A stretch of 42,266 nucleotides of DNA from Bacillota bacterium (GTDB lineage Bacteria > Bacillota > Clostridia > Lachnospirales > Lachnospiraceae): NCBI GenBank assembly GCA_023441965.1, contig JAEZNB010000102.1, forward strand, positions 1 through 42,266, given 5' to 3'. This document shows positions 16,231-24,635 of the stretch, one piece after another. Each line of letters begins with the position of its first letter. Within the stretch, counting starts at the first letter, position 1. Below the pieces are notes generated by a model that saw only the letters and a list, made by a program, of their open reading frames with translations, made no database searches and was not told where the DNA came from. Made by a program: the position numbers and the translations under genes.

Positions 16231-18027
16231 TTGGGATTGATAAATAGCTTACGGACACGTTTTCAGGGATTGACGGATGCCATCCTCCGTTTTCCGCTTT
16301 CCATTCTTCTTTTTTTAGCGACAGCTGTCATGAATGCTGTTGTAATCAGTACAAGAGATTTTGAGGACTATACAAGACTTATATGGACCTTTCTCGTTGG
16401 GGCTGCTCTCAGTGCGGCGGCACAGATGGCATATGAGCATTTTTACCGGAGGAAGACAAGCAGACTGATCACTTTGGCAGGATCGGCTGTGATTACCCTG
16501 GCATATTTTCTTCTGATCAGGAAGAGTGAAATGGCTACTGTCGTCTCAGTACGGACGATGGTTCTTTTATTCTTATTGCTGGTGGCCTTCCTTTGGCTCC
16601 CCACCATAAGGTCGTCTATTGATTTTAATGTAAGCTTTTTGGAAGCCTTTAAGGCCTTCTGGATTACCGGCTTCTTCACAGGTGTTCTGTTTCTGGGGCT
16701 TGCCCTGATCCTAAGTGCGATTAACCTGCTGCTGGTTTCCATCAGTACAAGTGCCTATACCCATACGGCCAATATCGTATTTGTCCTGCTTGCTCCTCTT
16801 TATTTCCTGTCCCTGATACCGAAATATCCGGCTGCAGGAGAAGCAGAAGAGGGTGCTGCGCCGGAACAAACGCAAGAGATTCCACAGGAGACAAGAAAAG
16901 GCGGGACAGGAGATATACCCGGATTTCTGTCCAACCTCTTGACCTATGTGATTATTCCGGTTACTGCCGTCTTTACCCTTATCCTCCTAATCTATATTCT
17001 TTTGAATATAACAGAGGAGTTCTGGACCGATAATTTACTGGAGCCTCTCCTTGTGTCCTACTCCATTACCGTAATTACTGTCTATCTCCTGGTCAGCAGG
17101 CTGAATAGTCCGATGGCCGCTGCTTTTCGGAAGGTATTTCCGAAGATTCTGCTGCCTGTGGTCCTTTTCCAGACCATATCCTCCTGCCTGAAGATCGGAG
17201 CGGAAGGAATCACCTATGGCCGTTACTATGTGATCCTGTTTGGCTTATTTGCGACCGTGGCAAGTCTGCTGTTTAGTTTCCTGCCTGTAAGGAAGAATGG
17301 TTTGATTGCACCGATTCTGATACTCTTAGCCCTTCTGTCCATTGTACCGCCGATTGATGCTTTTACCGTCAGCCGAAAGAGTCAAACAGACAGATTGAAA
17401 AGCATACTTACTGAGAAGGGGATGTTATCCGGTCATAGGATTACGCCCAACCCGGACTTATCAGATAAGGAGAAGCAGAGAATTGTCAGCTCCATTGAAT
17501 ACCTGGATTGGATGCAATACACGGATGAGATATCCTGGCTGGAGGATTACAGCAGTTCCCGCGATTTTCAACAGACCTTTGGCTTTCCGAGATATGGGAA
17601 TACCAGAGCGGAGTATAGGAGTCTCTATCTGTATCTGAACCCGGAGCATATGATTGGGATAACGGGGTATGACTATCTGCACAGTATCCATCTGTCCGAT
17701 CGGGGGGATATCCGGAGAGAGGCAGCCTTCCGCAAGAAGGAGGTGAATTATTACCTGGATTATGAAAGGTCAGGGGAGATTACCTATCTGCTGCTGAAGG
17801 AAGAGGAAACAGAGCTCCTTCGCCTCTCATTCAATGATATCCTGAATCAATTCAACACCGGAAGGACGGATAGCTTTTCTGACGAAATCACAGAAGAGCA
17901 GGCCAGATTTACCGTCGAAAGTGATCGGGCAATATTGACATTAACCATCAGAACCATTAATATAGATTACTGGCAGGAGGAGAGCAGCTGGTATTCAGAT
18001 GCCTATCTCCTGATCAGGATTAAGTGA
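16231..18027 (+). CDS. DUF4153-like multi-pass membrane protein
   Basis: The 598-residue protein has about a dozen hydrophobic helices in residues 15-375. The C-terminal half (about 385-598) is soluble, rich in charged and aromatic residues, and probably faces outward. It resembles DUF4153 proteins of Firmicutes, whose function is unknown. TTG 16231 is the likely start because GAAGGAGG lies 7 nt upstream; an in-frame ATG at 16210 sits before that site. A linker rich in E, P and Q (about 205-230) separates two membrane blocks. It is followed after 26 nt by the cyclophilin lipoprotein, probably in one operon. Confidence 0.7.
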   Translation: MGLINSLRTRFQGLTDAILRFPLSILLFLATAVMNAVVISTRDFEDYTRLIWTFLVGAALSAAAQMAYEHFYRRKTSRLITLAGSAVITLAYFLLIRKSEMATVVSVRTMVLLFLLLVAFLWLPTIRSSIDFNVSFLEAFKAFWITGFFTGVLFLGLALILSAINLLLVSISTSAYTHTANIVFVLLAPLYFLSLIPKYPAAGEAEEGAAPEQTQEIPQETRKGGTGDIPGFLSNLLTYVIIPVTAVFTLILLIYILLNITEEFWTDNLLEPLLVSYSITVITVYLLVSRLNSPMAAAFRKVFPKILLPVVLFQTISSCLKIGAEGITYGRYYVILFGLFATVASLLFSFLPVRKNGLIAPILILLALLSIVPPIDAFTVSRKSQTDRLKSILTEKGMLSGHRITPNPDLSDKEKQRIVSSIEYLDWMQYTDEISWLEDYSSSRDFQQTFGFPRYGNTRAEYRSLYLYLNPEHMIGITGYDYLHSIHLSDRGDIRREAAFRKKEVNYYLDYERSGEITYLLLKEEETELLRLSFNDILNQFNTGRTDSFSDEITEEQARFTVESDRAILTLTIRTINIDYWQEESSWYSDAYLLIRIK

Positions 18028-18053
18028 TACTACATGTGCGGAGGTTTTATGCA

Positions 18054-18758
18054 ATGAGAAGGAGGATAATCAATTTTATCGCAGCAGTACTGATGGTAAG
18101 TGTTATGGCAGGCTGTAGTAAGGACGCCAATAAAGGATCTGCCACCGACCAATTTGCAAAGCCCGAAAAGAATGATACGGTGGCTGAGATCGTGATTAAG
18201 GATTTTGGCTCCATCTTTGTAAGATTCTTTGAAGGTGCCGCTCCCAAAGCAGTGGAGAATTTCACGACTCATGCGAAGGAAGGCTATTATGATGGGCTTA
18301 CCTTCCATAGAATTATTGAGGATTTCATGATCCAGGGTGGGGATCCTACCGGCACCGGAAGGGGTGGTGAAAGCATCTGGGAGAAATATTTTGAGGATGA
18401 GTTCACAGATGACCTCCAGCCTTACCGCGGTGCATTATGTATGGCGAATGCGGGTGCGAATACGAACGGAAGCCAGTTCTTTATCGTGCAGAGCGGTCAG
18501 TTATATGAGGAGAACGCATTAAAGTCCTATGAGCTAATGACCAAGGCGAAGTTCAATGAGAAGGCGATAAAAAATTATGGGAAGATCGGGGGTACTCCCT
18601 GGCTCCATAAGGCCCATACGGTTTTCGGACAGGTCTATGAGGGCTATGAGGTTCTTGATGCGGTTGCACGGGTTGAGAAGGCTGACCCGCAGAACGGAAT
18701 TCCTGCTGTTCCTGTTGTGATAGAGACGATCAAGGTTTTTGAATATAGCGGAGAATAA
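18054..18758 (+). CDS. Cyclophilin-type peptidyl-prolyl isomerase lipoprotein
   Basis: The 234-residue precursor has a lipoprotein signal (MRRRIINFIAAVLMVSVMAGC, lipobox VMAGC with Cys21). It is therefore expected on the outer face of the membrane, where it would isomerise X-Pro bonds of exported proteins. Cyclophilin motifs are FHRIIEDFMIQGGDPTGTG with catalytic Arg, MANAGANTNGSQFFI, and TPWLHKAHTVFG, which keeps the Trp of the cyclosporin site. An insertion of about 30 residues follows FFIVQSG. ATG 18054 follows GGAGG by 9 nt. It probably shares a transcript with the membrane protein upstream. Confidence 0.92.
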   Translation: MRRRIINFIAAVLMVSVMAGCSKDANKGSATDQFAKPEKNDTVAEIVIKDFGSIFVRFFEGAAPKAVENFTTHAKEGYYDGLTFHRIIEDFMIQGGDPTGTGRGGESIWEKYFEDEFTDDLQPYRGALCMANAGANTNGSQFFIVQSGQLYEENALKSYELMTKAKFNEKAIKNYGKIGGTPWLHKAHTVFGQVYEGYEVLDAVARVEKADPQNGIPAVPVVIETIKVFEYSGE

Positions 18759-18769
18759 GAAAAGATAAC

Positions 18770-18801
18770 AAAGGGGTGTCGTGAAACGGCATCCTTTTCT
18801 T
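18770..18801 (+). terminator. Intrinsic terminator after the cyclophilin gene
   Basis: A 13-bp stem (18770-18782 with 18786-18798, some G-U pairs) and a GAA loop run into TTTTCTT. Confidence 0.75.
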
Positions 18802-18920
18802 ATCCGGCCCATAAGCATAAAGGTTAGCCCTCCTACTGCGCAGAAGTACCTGATTAGCCCTCATTCGGCGATGGATATAACCTGAATATGCAAAATTTAA
18901 CGACATATGTGAAATTCGGA

Positions 18921-18949
18921 TTGACATTAGGAAAAAAATTCATTATACT
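18921..18949 (+). promoter_or_regulatory. Strong promoter of the sulfur amino acid pair
   Basis: TTGACA and TATACT are separated by 17 bp, near consensus, 78 nt before the first gene. I see no S-box or T-box in the leader. Confidence 0.75.
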
Positions 18950-19026
18950 CTTTAAAACATACTATACCGATATGAAATGTGAAAACTATGATTCCGATTA
19001 TTTAAATGAGCAGGGAGGAGCACAGG

Positions 19027-20166
19027 ATGGAAATCACAACACTTTGCGTCCATGGAACAGACGATATTACCCATAATACCGGATCGGTAACCGTACCGAT
19101 TTATCAGACAGCTACCTACGTCCATCCCGGTGTGGGTCAAAGCACCGGCTATGACTATTCCAGGGTCCAGAATCCGACCAGGGAACAGCTTGAGCATATT
19201 GTGGCGAAGCTGGAGGGAGGGGTTGCAGCCCTGGCTTTTTCCTCCGGTATGGCGGCCCTGACCGCTATGATGGAGCTGTTTCAGATCGGTGACCATATCC
19301 TTGCGGCCACAGATCTCTATGGTGGTTCTATCCGCTTATTTCACTCCATCTCGGTCAAGAACGGGCTATCCTTTGATTATCTGAATATGACTGACCTCCG
19401 GGAAGCAGAACAGAAGATCAGGAAGGAAACGAAAGCTATTTTCATCGAGACACCCTCCAATCCAATGATGCAGGTGATCGATATTGCAGCTGTCGCTGAA
19501 CTGGCGAAAAAGCATGGTCTTCTTCTGATTGTGGACAATACCTTTCTGACCCCCTATTTCCAGAATCCCATATCCTTAGGAGCAGATATTGTGGTCCACA
19601 GCGGCACGAAATACCTGTCCGGCCATAATGATACCCTGGCAGGCTTCCTGGTAACCGGCTCCCCGGAGCTGGCAGAGAAACTGCGCTATATCTATAAGAC
19701 AACCGGAGCTTGTCTGGCTCCCTTTGACAGCTGGCTCCTGATCCGGGGAATCAAGACCCTGGCGATACGGATGGAAAGACAGCAGGAAAATGCAAGGAAG
19801 CTGGCTCAGTGGCTAAGTGATCATCCTAAGGTGCTGAAGGTATTCTATCCCGGTCTGGACAACCATCCGGATATAGAGATCAGCCGCAAGCAGGCAAGAG
19901 GCTTTGGCGCTATGATATCCATTGAGGTAGATACGGAAGAGACGGCGGTGAAGCTATTAGAGAGGGTGAAGCTCCTTCTCTATGCCGAAAGCTTGGGCGG
20001 AGTAGAGACTCTGATTACTTATCCCATGCTTCAAACCCATGCGGACATACCGGAAGCGGAACGGGAAGCAAAAGGAATTAACGGAAGATTATTAAGGATA
20101 TCGGTCGGCCTTGAGGATCCGGAGGATCTGAAGGCAGACCTGACACAGGCTTTCCAATCAGAGTAG
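19027..20166 (+). CDS. Cys/Met metabolism PLP enzyme (trans-sulfuration family)
   Basis: The 379-residue protein belongs to the cystathionine gamma-synthase, gamma-lyase and beta-lyase family. Visible features are VTVPIYQTATYVHP, YDYSRVQNPTREQLE (phosphate-binding Tyr-x-Arg), FSSGMAALTA, the cofactor Asp in IVDNTFLTPYFQNP, and HSGTKYLSGHND with PLP lysine Lys195. The C terminus has SLGGVETLITYP and LRISVGLEDPEDL. The exact activity (cystathionine lyase or synthase) cannot be settled from motifs. ATG 19027 lies 6-7 nt after AGGGAGGAG. The next gene starts 16 nt later, so the two are an operon. Confidence 0.9.
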   Translation: MEITTLCVHGTDDITHNTGSVTVPIYQTATYVHPGVGQSTGYDYSRVQNPTREQLEHIVAKLEGGVAALAFSSGMAALTAMMELFQIGDHILAATDLYGGSIRLFHSISVKNGLSFDYLNMTDLREAEQKIRKETKAIFIETPSNPMMQVIDIAAVAELAKKHGLLLIVDNTFLTPYFQNPISLGADIVVHSGTKYLSGHNDTLAGFLVTGSPELAEKLRYIYKTTGACLAPFDSWLLIRGIKTLAIRMERQQENARKLAQWLSDHPKVLKVFYPGLDNHPDIEISRKQARGFGAMISIEVDTEETAVKLLERVKLLLYAESLGGVETLITYPMLQTHADIPEAEREAKGINGRLLRISVGLEDPEDLKADLTQAFQSE

Positions 20167-20182
20167 GGAGGTAGGAATAGGA

Positions 20183-21379
20183 ATGAGTTATCATTTTGAT
20201 GAAAATATAGACCGCAGAGGGACCTGGTCCATCAAGCATGATTTTGCTGCAGAAAGAGGGAAACCGGTAGACCTGCTTCCCCTCTGGGTCGCGGATATGG
20301 ACTTTAAGACGGCACCTCCGATCGTGGAAGCCTTACATCAGGCAGTAGACCATGGTATCTATGGCTATACCGAGAGCAAGCAGGAGTACTTTGAAGCGGT
20401 AGCCTCTTGGTTTCGGGAGAAATTTGGCTGGGAGGTTAAGAGGGAATGGTTGGTGAAGACACCAGGCGTGGTCTATGGTATCGCCTGTGCTGTCCGCGCC
20501 TTTACCGGGGAAGGTGAAGCAGTCCTGATCCAGAAGCCAGTATATTACCCCTTCTCGGAAACGATCCTGGCAAATCACCGTAAGCTGGTGAATAATCCCT
20601 TGGTCTATAGGGATGGGACTTATCATGTAGATTATGCCGATATGGAAGATAAAATCATCAAGAACCGGGTGAAGCTGTTTCTTCTGTGCAGTCCCCACAA
20701 TCCCGTGGGAAGGGTCTGGACAGAGGAGGAGCTGATCCGAATGGGTGACATCTGTATGAAGCATGGAGTTGTTGTGGTATCGGATGAGATCCATTCTGAC
20801 TTCATCTACTCCGGCTATCAGCATTCCATCTATGCCACGCTGAAGGAGGAGTACTTGAATCATTCAGTGATCTGTACCTCTCCGAGTAAGACCTTCAATC
20901 TGGCAGGACTGCAGATATCTAATTTCTTTATCGCCAACCCCAGCCTTCGCCGCAGATTCCGGGCTGAAATCGTTGCAAGCGGTTATAGCCAGCTGAACAC
21001 GATGGGCCTGGTGGCCTGCAGGGCGGCTTATGAGAAGGGCGGACCCTGGCTGGAGGAGCTGAAGACCTATCTGGCAGGCAACCTGCAGCTGGTCCGGGAG
21101 TTTCTGAAGGAGCGTCTGCCGCAGATCAAGCTGGTGGAGCCCCAAGGCACCTATCTGGTCTGGTTGGATTGCACAGCCCTCGGTCTGTCGGAGCAGGAGC
21201 TGGAGAAGCTGATTGTTGAGAAGGCCAAGCTCTGGCTGGACGGAGGAACCATGTTCGGGGAAGAAGGAAGCGGCTTCCAGAGAGTTAACATTGCCTGTCC
21301 CAGAGACCTGCTCCATAAGGCCTTGTTACTGCTGGAAAAAGCTGTAAATACAGATTTACCGTTGACAGATAAAGTATGA
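20183..21379 (+). CDS. MalY/PatB-family PLP enzyme, likely cystathionine beta-lyase
   Basis: The 398-residue fold-type I PLP enzyme resembles MalY/PatB, which cleave cystathionine or cysteine C-S bonds. The N terminus has NIDRRGTWSIKHD and LLPLWVADMDFKTAPPI, characteristic of this branch. YGYTESKQEY, CSPHNPVGRVWT, VVSDEIHSDFIY and SPSKTFNLAGLQ with PLP lysine Lys236 follow. Pairing with a trans-sulfuration enzyme suggests a shared role in methionine/cysteine turnover. The promoter of the next transcription unit overlaps its last codons. Confidence 0.9.
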   Translation: MSYHFDENIDRRGTWSIKHDFAAERGKPVDLLPLWVADMDFKTAPPIVEALHQAVDHGIYGYTESKQEYFEAVASWFREKFGWEVKREWLVKTPGVVYGIACAVRAFTGEGEAVLIQKPVYYPFSETILANHRKLVNNPLVYRDGTYHVDYADMEDKIIKNRVKLFLLCSPHNPVGRVWTEEELIRMGDICMKHGVVVVSDEIHSDFIYSGYQHSIYATLKEEYLNHSVICTSPSKTFNLAGLQISNFFIANPSLRRRFRAEIVASGYSQLNTMGLVACRAAYEKGGPWLEELKTYLAGNLQLVREFLKERLPQIKLVEPQGTYLVWLDCTALGLSEQELEKLIVEKAKLWLDGGTMFGEEGSGFQRVNIACPRDLLHKALLLLEKAVNTDLPLTDKV

Positions 21380-21390
21380 TGATGTAAACT
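21362..21390 (+). promoter_or_regulatory. Promoter of the lysine-riboswitch unit
   Basis: TTGACA and TAAACT are separated by 17 bp. The -35 lies inside the last codons of the upstream PLP enzyme gene. The start would be near 21397, just ahead of the aptamer. Confidence 0.65.
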
Positions 21391-21422
21391 TATCGTGTAA
21401 ATAAATATCAAACCTCACTTTT

Positions 21423-21573
21423 TTTGGTGAGGTAGAGGAGCGGCATCTAATAGTCTGTAGGGGAGCCTGAGAAGCGAGGAAGCTATGGAGAAGGAGATAC
21501 CGCCGAAGCTTATAATATACTCAATATTATTTGCTGGGCCTGCAGTGAACAACTGCAGGACTGTCTCATTAAA
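21423..21573 (+). promoter_or_regulatory. Lysine riboswitch (L-box)
   Basis: The conserved blocks are present in order: GAGGTAGAGG and GC near the 5' side, GCCGAAGC, TATTATTTGCTGGGC, TGCAGTGAACAACTGCAGG and GACTGTCTC. P1 is TTTGGTGAG (21423-21431) with CTCATTAAA (21565-21573). It precedes an amino acid ABC importer, which fits repression of lysine uptake when lysine is abundant. An upstream hairpin (ACCTCAC with GTGAGGT, 21412-21432) overlaps the 5' strand of P1. Confidence 0.93.
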
Positions 21574-21590
21574 CGGCCCGGTTTAATGAG
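21565..21590 (+). promoter_or_regulatory. Helix competing with riboswitch P1
   Basis: CTCATTAAAC (21565-21574) pairs perfectly with GTTTAATGAG (21581-21590) around GGCCCG. It uses the 3' strand of aptamer P1, so it can form only when the aptamer is open. Confidence 0.7.
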
Positions 21591-21636
21591 TTGTGCTATC
21601 TCAACCAGGGAAGTAGAGGACTCAGAACAGTGACGT

Positions 21637-21663
21637 AACCTGAGGTATCCTCAGGTTTTTTTG
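21637..21663 (+). terminator. Riboswitch-controlled terminator
   Basis: AACCTGAGG (21637-21645) and CCTCAGGTT (21649-21657) form a 9-bp stem with a TAT loop, followed by a T-run. CTCAG at 21621-21625 can pair with CTGAG at 21640-21644 as a possible antiterminator. Confidence 0.85.
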
Positions 21664-21803
21664 TGTGATAAAACAGGTGGCAGAATCCACCATGTTTGGA
21701 CAAGAAAGCCAAGTAAACCGGGGAGAGAAGTAGGGATAGGGGAGGAGATGACTCCCTAAGCTACAGGGAGGCCGGAAGGCCTTCGTAAATGAGGAGGATG
21801 ATT

Positions 21804-22697
21804 ATGAAGAAAAGGTTAGTTTCATTGTTGGTCATTGCCGTATCGGTAATGATGCTTGCAGCAGGGTGCGGCACCAAGGATAAGGATGAGAAGGCTGGGA
21901 ATAATGGTACTCAGGAGAACAAGCCTGCTCAGACCGCAACAGAAAAGGATACTGAGACAAAGGCAGATACCTTCAAGGTTGGCCTTGAAGCAGCATATGC
22001 CCCCTTCAACTGGACACAGCTGGATGATTCCAACGGTGCTGTTCCGATTGATGGCTCCAAGGAGTATGCAGGCGGCTATGATGTTGAGATTGCGAAGAAA
22101 ATTGCAGCCGGCCTTGGAAAAGAGCTGGTTATTGTAAAGACAGAATGGGATGGTCTCTTACCTGCTTTGATTTCCGGTAAAATCGACGCTATTATTGCCG
22201 GTATGTCACCGACCGAGGATCGTAAGAAGTCCATTGATTTCACGGACAATTACTATGAATCCGAACTGGTTATGGTAGTGAAGAAGGGCGGAGCCTATGA
22301 GAATGCTACCTCCCTCAAGGATTTCACCGGAGCGAAGATTACCGCTCAGCTGAATACCTTCCACTATACCGTAATCGATCAGATTCCCGGTGTTAAGAAG
22401 GATACCGCTATGGACAACTTCCCTGCCATGAGAGTTGCGCTGGAAGCCGGTGCTATTGACGGATATGTTTCAGAGAAGCCGGAGGGTGTCAGTGCTTCCG
22501 CAGCAAATAAGATTTTTGCCATGGTAGAATTTACAGAAGGCTTCGAGACCTCTCCGGATGATACTGCAGTTGCGGTAGGATTACGGAAGGATAGTGAGCT
22601 GACTGCTAAAATCAATGAGATTCTGGCCACCATCTCCGAAGCAGACCGTGTGGAGATTATGGGCAATGCGGTTAAGAATCAGCCAGCAGCTGAATAG
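21804..22697 (+). CDS. Amino acid ABC transporter substrate-binding lipoprotein, probably lysine
   Basis: The 297-residue precursor has a lipoprotein signal ending in LAAGC (Cys22), a K/E/T-rich linker to about residue 55, and then an SBP_bac_3 fold. The fold has FKVGLEAAYAPFNW, GGYDVEIAKKIAAGL, WDGLLPALISGKIDAIIAGMSPTEDR and YVSEKPEGV. It captures the amino acid outside the membrane for the permease and ATPase downstream. The lysine riboswitch in front is the evidence for lysine as substrate. ATG 21804 is chosen because AGGAGG lies 6 nt upstream and overlaps earlier in-frame ATGs. Confidence 0.9.
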   Translation: MKKRLVSLLVIAVSVMMLAAGCGTKDKDEKAGNNGTQENKPAQTATEKDTETKADTFKVGLEAAYAPFNWTQLDDSNGAVPIDGSKEYAGGYDVEIAKKIAAGLGKELVIVKTEWDGLLPALISGKIDAIIAGMSPTEDRKKSIDFTDNYYESELVMVVKKGGAYENATSLKDFTGAKITAQLNTFHYTVIDQIPGVKKDTAMDNFPAMRVALEAGAIDGYVSEKPEGVSASAANKIFAMVEFTEGFETSPDDTAVAVGLRKDSELTAKINEILATISEADRVEIMGNAVKNQPAAE

Positions 22698-22713
22698 TCA
22701 GAAGGATTCTTTT

Positions 22714-22766
22714 AGAGGCTGTCCCGAATGGTAACTTGATATAGGAAGGGGCAGCCTCTTTCTCTT
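22714..22766 (+). terminator. Terminator-like hairpin between binding protein and permease
   Basis: AGAGGCTGTCCC (22714-22725) pairs with GGGGCAGCCTCT (22748-22759), then TTCTCTT. The T-run is imperfect. Partial termination would give more binding protein than permease. Confidence 0.65.
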
Positions 22767-22877
22767 GTAATTCATAGGCAGGAAAGCATAAAGCGATGAC
22801 AGCCGGATAATTTAGAATGCTACGGGACCTAAGAATTTAACCCGTGTTCGATAAAGGATGAAAGGTTTGGTGTAAGT

Positions 22878-23633
22878 ATGAATTGGGAAGTATTTGAACG
22901 CATTATCGTAGATTATTGGCCGTCCTTCCTTCGGGGCGCAGGTGTAACCCTGCTGATCTCGATTATAGGTACCATAGTAGGTTCCATCATCGGCTTATTG
23001 ATCGGAACGGTAAGGACAATACCAAAACCCAAGCATAAGATCAGTAGGGCTTTATTAAGAATCGTAAATGCGATCCTATCCGCATATATAGATGTATTCC
23101 GGGGAACCCCTATGATTGCCCAGGCGATGGTAATTTATTATGGATCAATGATGGTATTCGGCATCGATATGGACAAGATGTTTGCCGGTCTCTTTATCGT
23201 ATCCATCAATACCGGTGCCTATACTGCGGAAATCGTCCGCGGAGGTATTATCTCCATTGACAAGGGACAGTTCGAGGCCTGCCATGCGATCGGTATGAAT
23301 CATGTCAAGACCATGCGATATGTAGTTCTGCCCCAGGTAATCCGAAATATCCTGCCTGCCATCGGCAATGAATTTGTCATCAATATCAAGGACACCTCAG
23401 TATTGAATGTCATTGCCGTAACAGAGCTGTTCTATGCTACCAAGACCGTTACCGGCATGATGTTCACCTTCTTTGAACCCTTCCTGATTGCTTGTGCCAT
23501 CTATCTGGTCATGACCTTAAGTGTCACAAGAATCTTAAGGTATATAGAGAAAAAGCTTGACGGACCGGATAATTATAATATTATTCCGGGCAATCAGATG
23601 CAGGTGGCCAAGCCAGAGGATATGGTGAAATAA
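22878..23633 (+). CDS. Amino acid ABC transporter permease
   Basis: The 251-residue membrane protein belongs to the HisM/GlnP family. The His/Glu/Gln/Arg opine permease signature is visible as GAGVTLLISIIGTIVGSIIG near residues 21-40. YIDVFRGTPMIAQ follows, and the cytoplasmic EAA loop reads DKGQFEACHAIGMNH. About five hydrophobic helices are seen. Only one permease gene is present, so it probably works as a homodimer. The ribosome site is weak (AAAGG 12 nt upstream). It is followed 19 nt later by the ATPase. Confidence 0.92.
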   Translation: MNWEVFERIIVDYWPSFLRGAGVTLLISIIGTIVGSIIGLLIGTVRTIPKPKHKISRALLRIVNAILSAYIDVFRGTPMIAQAMVIYYGSMMVFGIDMDKMFAGLFIVSINTGAYTAEIVRGGIISIDKGQFEACHAIGMNHVKTMRYVVLPQVIRNILPAIGNEFVINIKDTSVLNVIAVTELFYATKTVTGMMFTFFEPFLIACAIYLVMTLSVTRILRYIEKKLDGPDNYNIIPGNQMQVAKPEDMVK

Positions 23634-23652
23634 AGGAAGGAGGAGTTCAGTT

Positions 23653-24453
23653 ATGAAAAGTAAAGCAAGCTTGAATGAATATAGCAGCAGTGAATATGAT
23701 GAAAACGGATATATCATCGAAGTGAAGCATCTGAGCAAATCCTTCGGTAACAATGAGATCCTGAAGGATATCGATTTCAATGTAAAGAAGGGGGAAGTGG
23801 TTTGTATCATTGGCGCCTCCGGCTCCGGCAAATCCACCCTGCTACGCTGTATCAACCTGCTGGAGCAGCCCAGTGGGGGAGAGATTATCTATAAGGGAAG
23901 CAATATCACCGATTCCAAGCATAATGTGTATGAATACCGGACCAAGCTGGGCATGGTGTTCCAGCAGTTTAACCTTTTCAACAACCACAATGTGCTTAGT
24001 AACTGTATGGTCGGCCAGCTTAAGGTTTTAAAAAGATCCAAGGAAGAAGCTGAGAAGACAGCCATCAAATATCTGACGGTTGTTGGCATGGACCAGTATA
24101 TACATGCGAAGCCCCGGCAGCTGTCCGGAGGCCAGAAGCAGAGAGTGGCGATCGCCAGAGCTCTTTCCATGGAACCGGATGTTTTACTCTTCGATGAACC
24201 GACCTCCGCTCTGGATCCCGAGATGGTAGGCGAGGTGCTGAATGTTATGAAGGATCTGGCTAAGAGCGGACTTACCATGTTAGTGGTTACGCATGAGATG
24301 GGCTTTGCCGAAGAGGTATCGGACAGGGTTGTATTCATGGATAAGGGCGTGATCGCTGAGGAAGGCACACCGGAGCAGATCTTCAATCAGCCGACTCAGG
24401 AACGTACGAGGGAGTTCTTAAGGAGAATCCTAAGAGTGGATTCAAGTAAGTAA
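23653..24453 (+). CDS. Amino acid ABC transporter ATP-binding protein
   Basis: The 266-residue ATPase powers the importer. Walker A is GASGSGKST (54-62), the Q-loop is MVFQQFNLF, the signature is LSGGQKQRVAIARAL, Walker B is VLLFDEPTSALD, and the switch His lies in VVTHEMGFAEEV. It is closest in motifs to the GlnQ/HisP polar amino acid group. An N-terminal extension of about 20 residues precedes the core. GGAAGGAGG lies upstream of the ATG. It is the last gene of the lysine transport unit and is followed by a terminator. Confidence 0.94.
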   Translation: MKSKASLNEYSSSEYDENGYIIEVKHLSKSFGNNEILKDIDFNVKKGEVVCIIGASGSGKSTLLRCINLLEQPSGGEIIYKGSNITDSKHNVYEYRTKLGMVFQQFNLFNNHNVLSNCMVGQLKVLKRSKEEAEKTAIKYLTVVGMDQYIHAKPRQLSGGQKQRVAIARALSMEPDVLLFDEPTSALDPEMVGEVLNVMKDLAKSGLTMLVVTHEMGFAEEVSDRVVFMDKGVIAEEGTPEQIFNQPTQERTREFLRRILRVDSSK

Positions 24454-24485
24454 GGGTATATATAACAGGAAGAGCCTTAAACTAG

Positions 24486-24533
24486 CCGCCGAACCGGATA
24501 TCGAAGGAAATTTCGATGCTGATCGGCGGTTTT
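24486..24533 (+). terminator. Intrinsic terminator of the ABC transporter unit
   Basis: CCGCCGA (24486-24492) pairs with TCGGCGG (24523-24529) with an inner ATCGAA/TTCGAT stem, and TTTT follows. Confidence 0.8.
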
Positions 24534-24545
24534 CATATATTATGG

Positions 24546-24575
24546 TTTACATGATCCGTATAAGTTCTATATAAT
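24546..24575 (+). promoter_or_regulatory. Promoter of the amidase gene
   Basis: TTTACA and a perfect TATAAT are separated by 18 bp, 60 nt before the amidase start. Confidence 0.6.
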
Positions 24576-24635
24576 ATCATATAGTAATACTTATATGACG
24601 GACTGTGTCCTTGAGAACAAGCAGGAGGACTCTGA

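Noticed and set aside
18950..19026. S-box or T-box ahead of the sulfur amino acid genes
   Set aside because: The leader is only about 70 nt and lacks the conserved blocks.
21428..21803. Small coding gene in the long gap before the binding protein
   Set aside because: The region is fully explained by the lysine riboswitch, terminator and leader; no frame with a good start was found.
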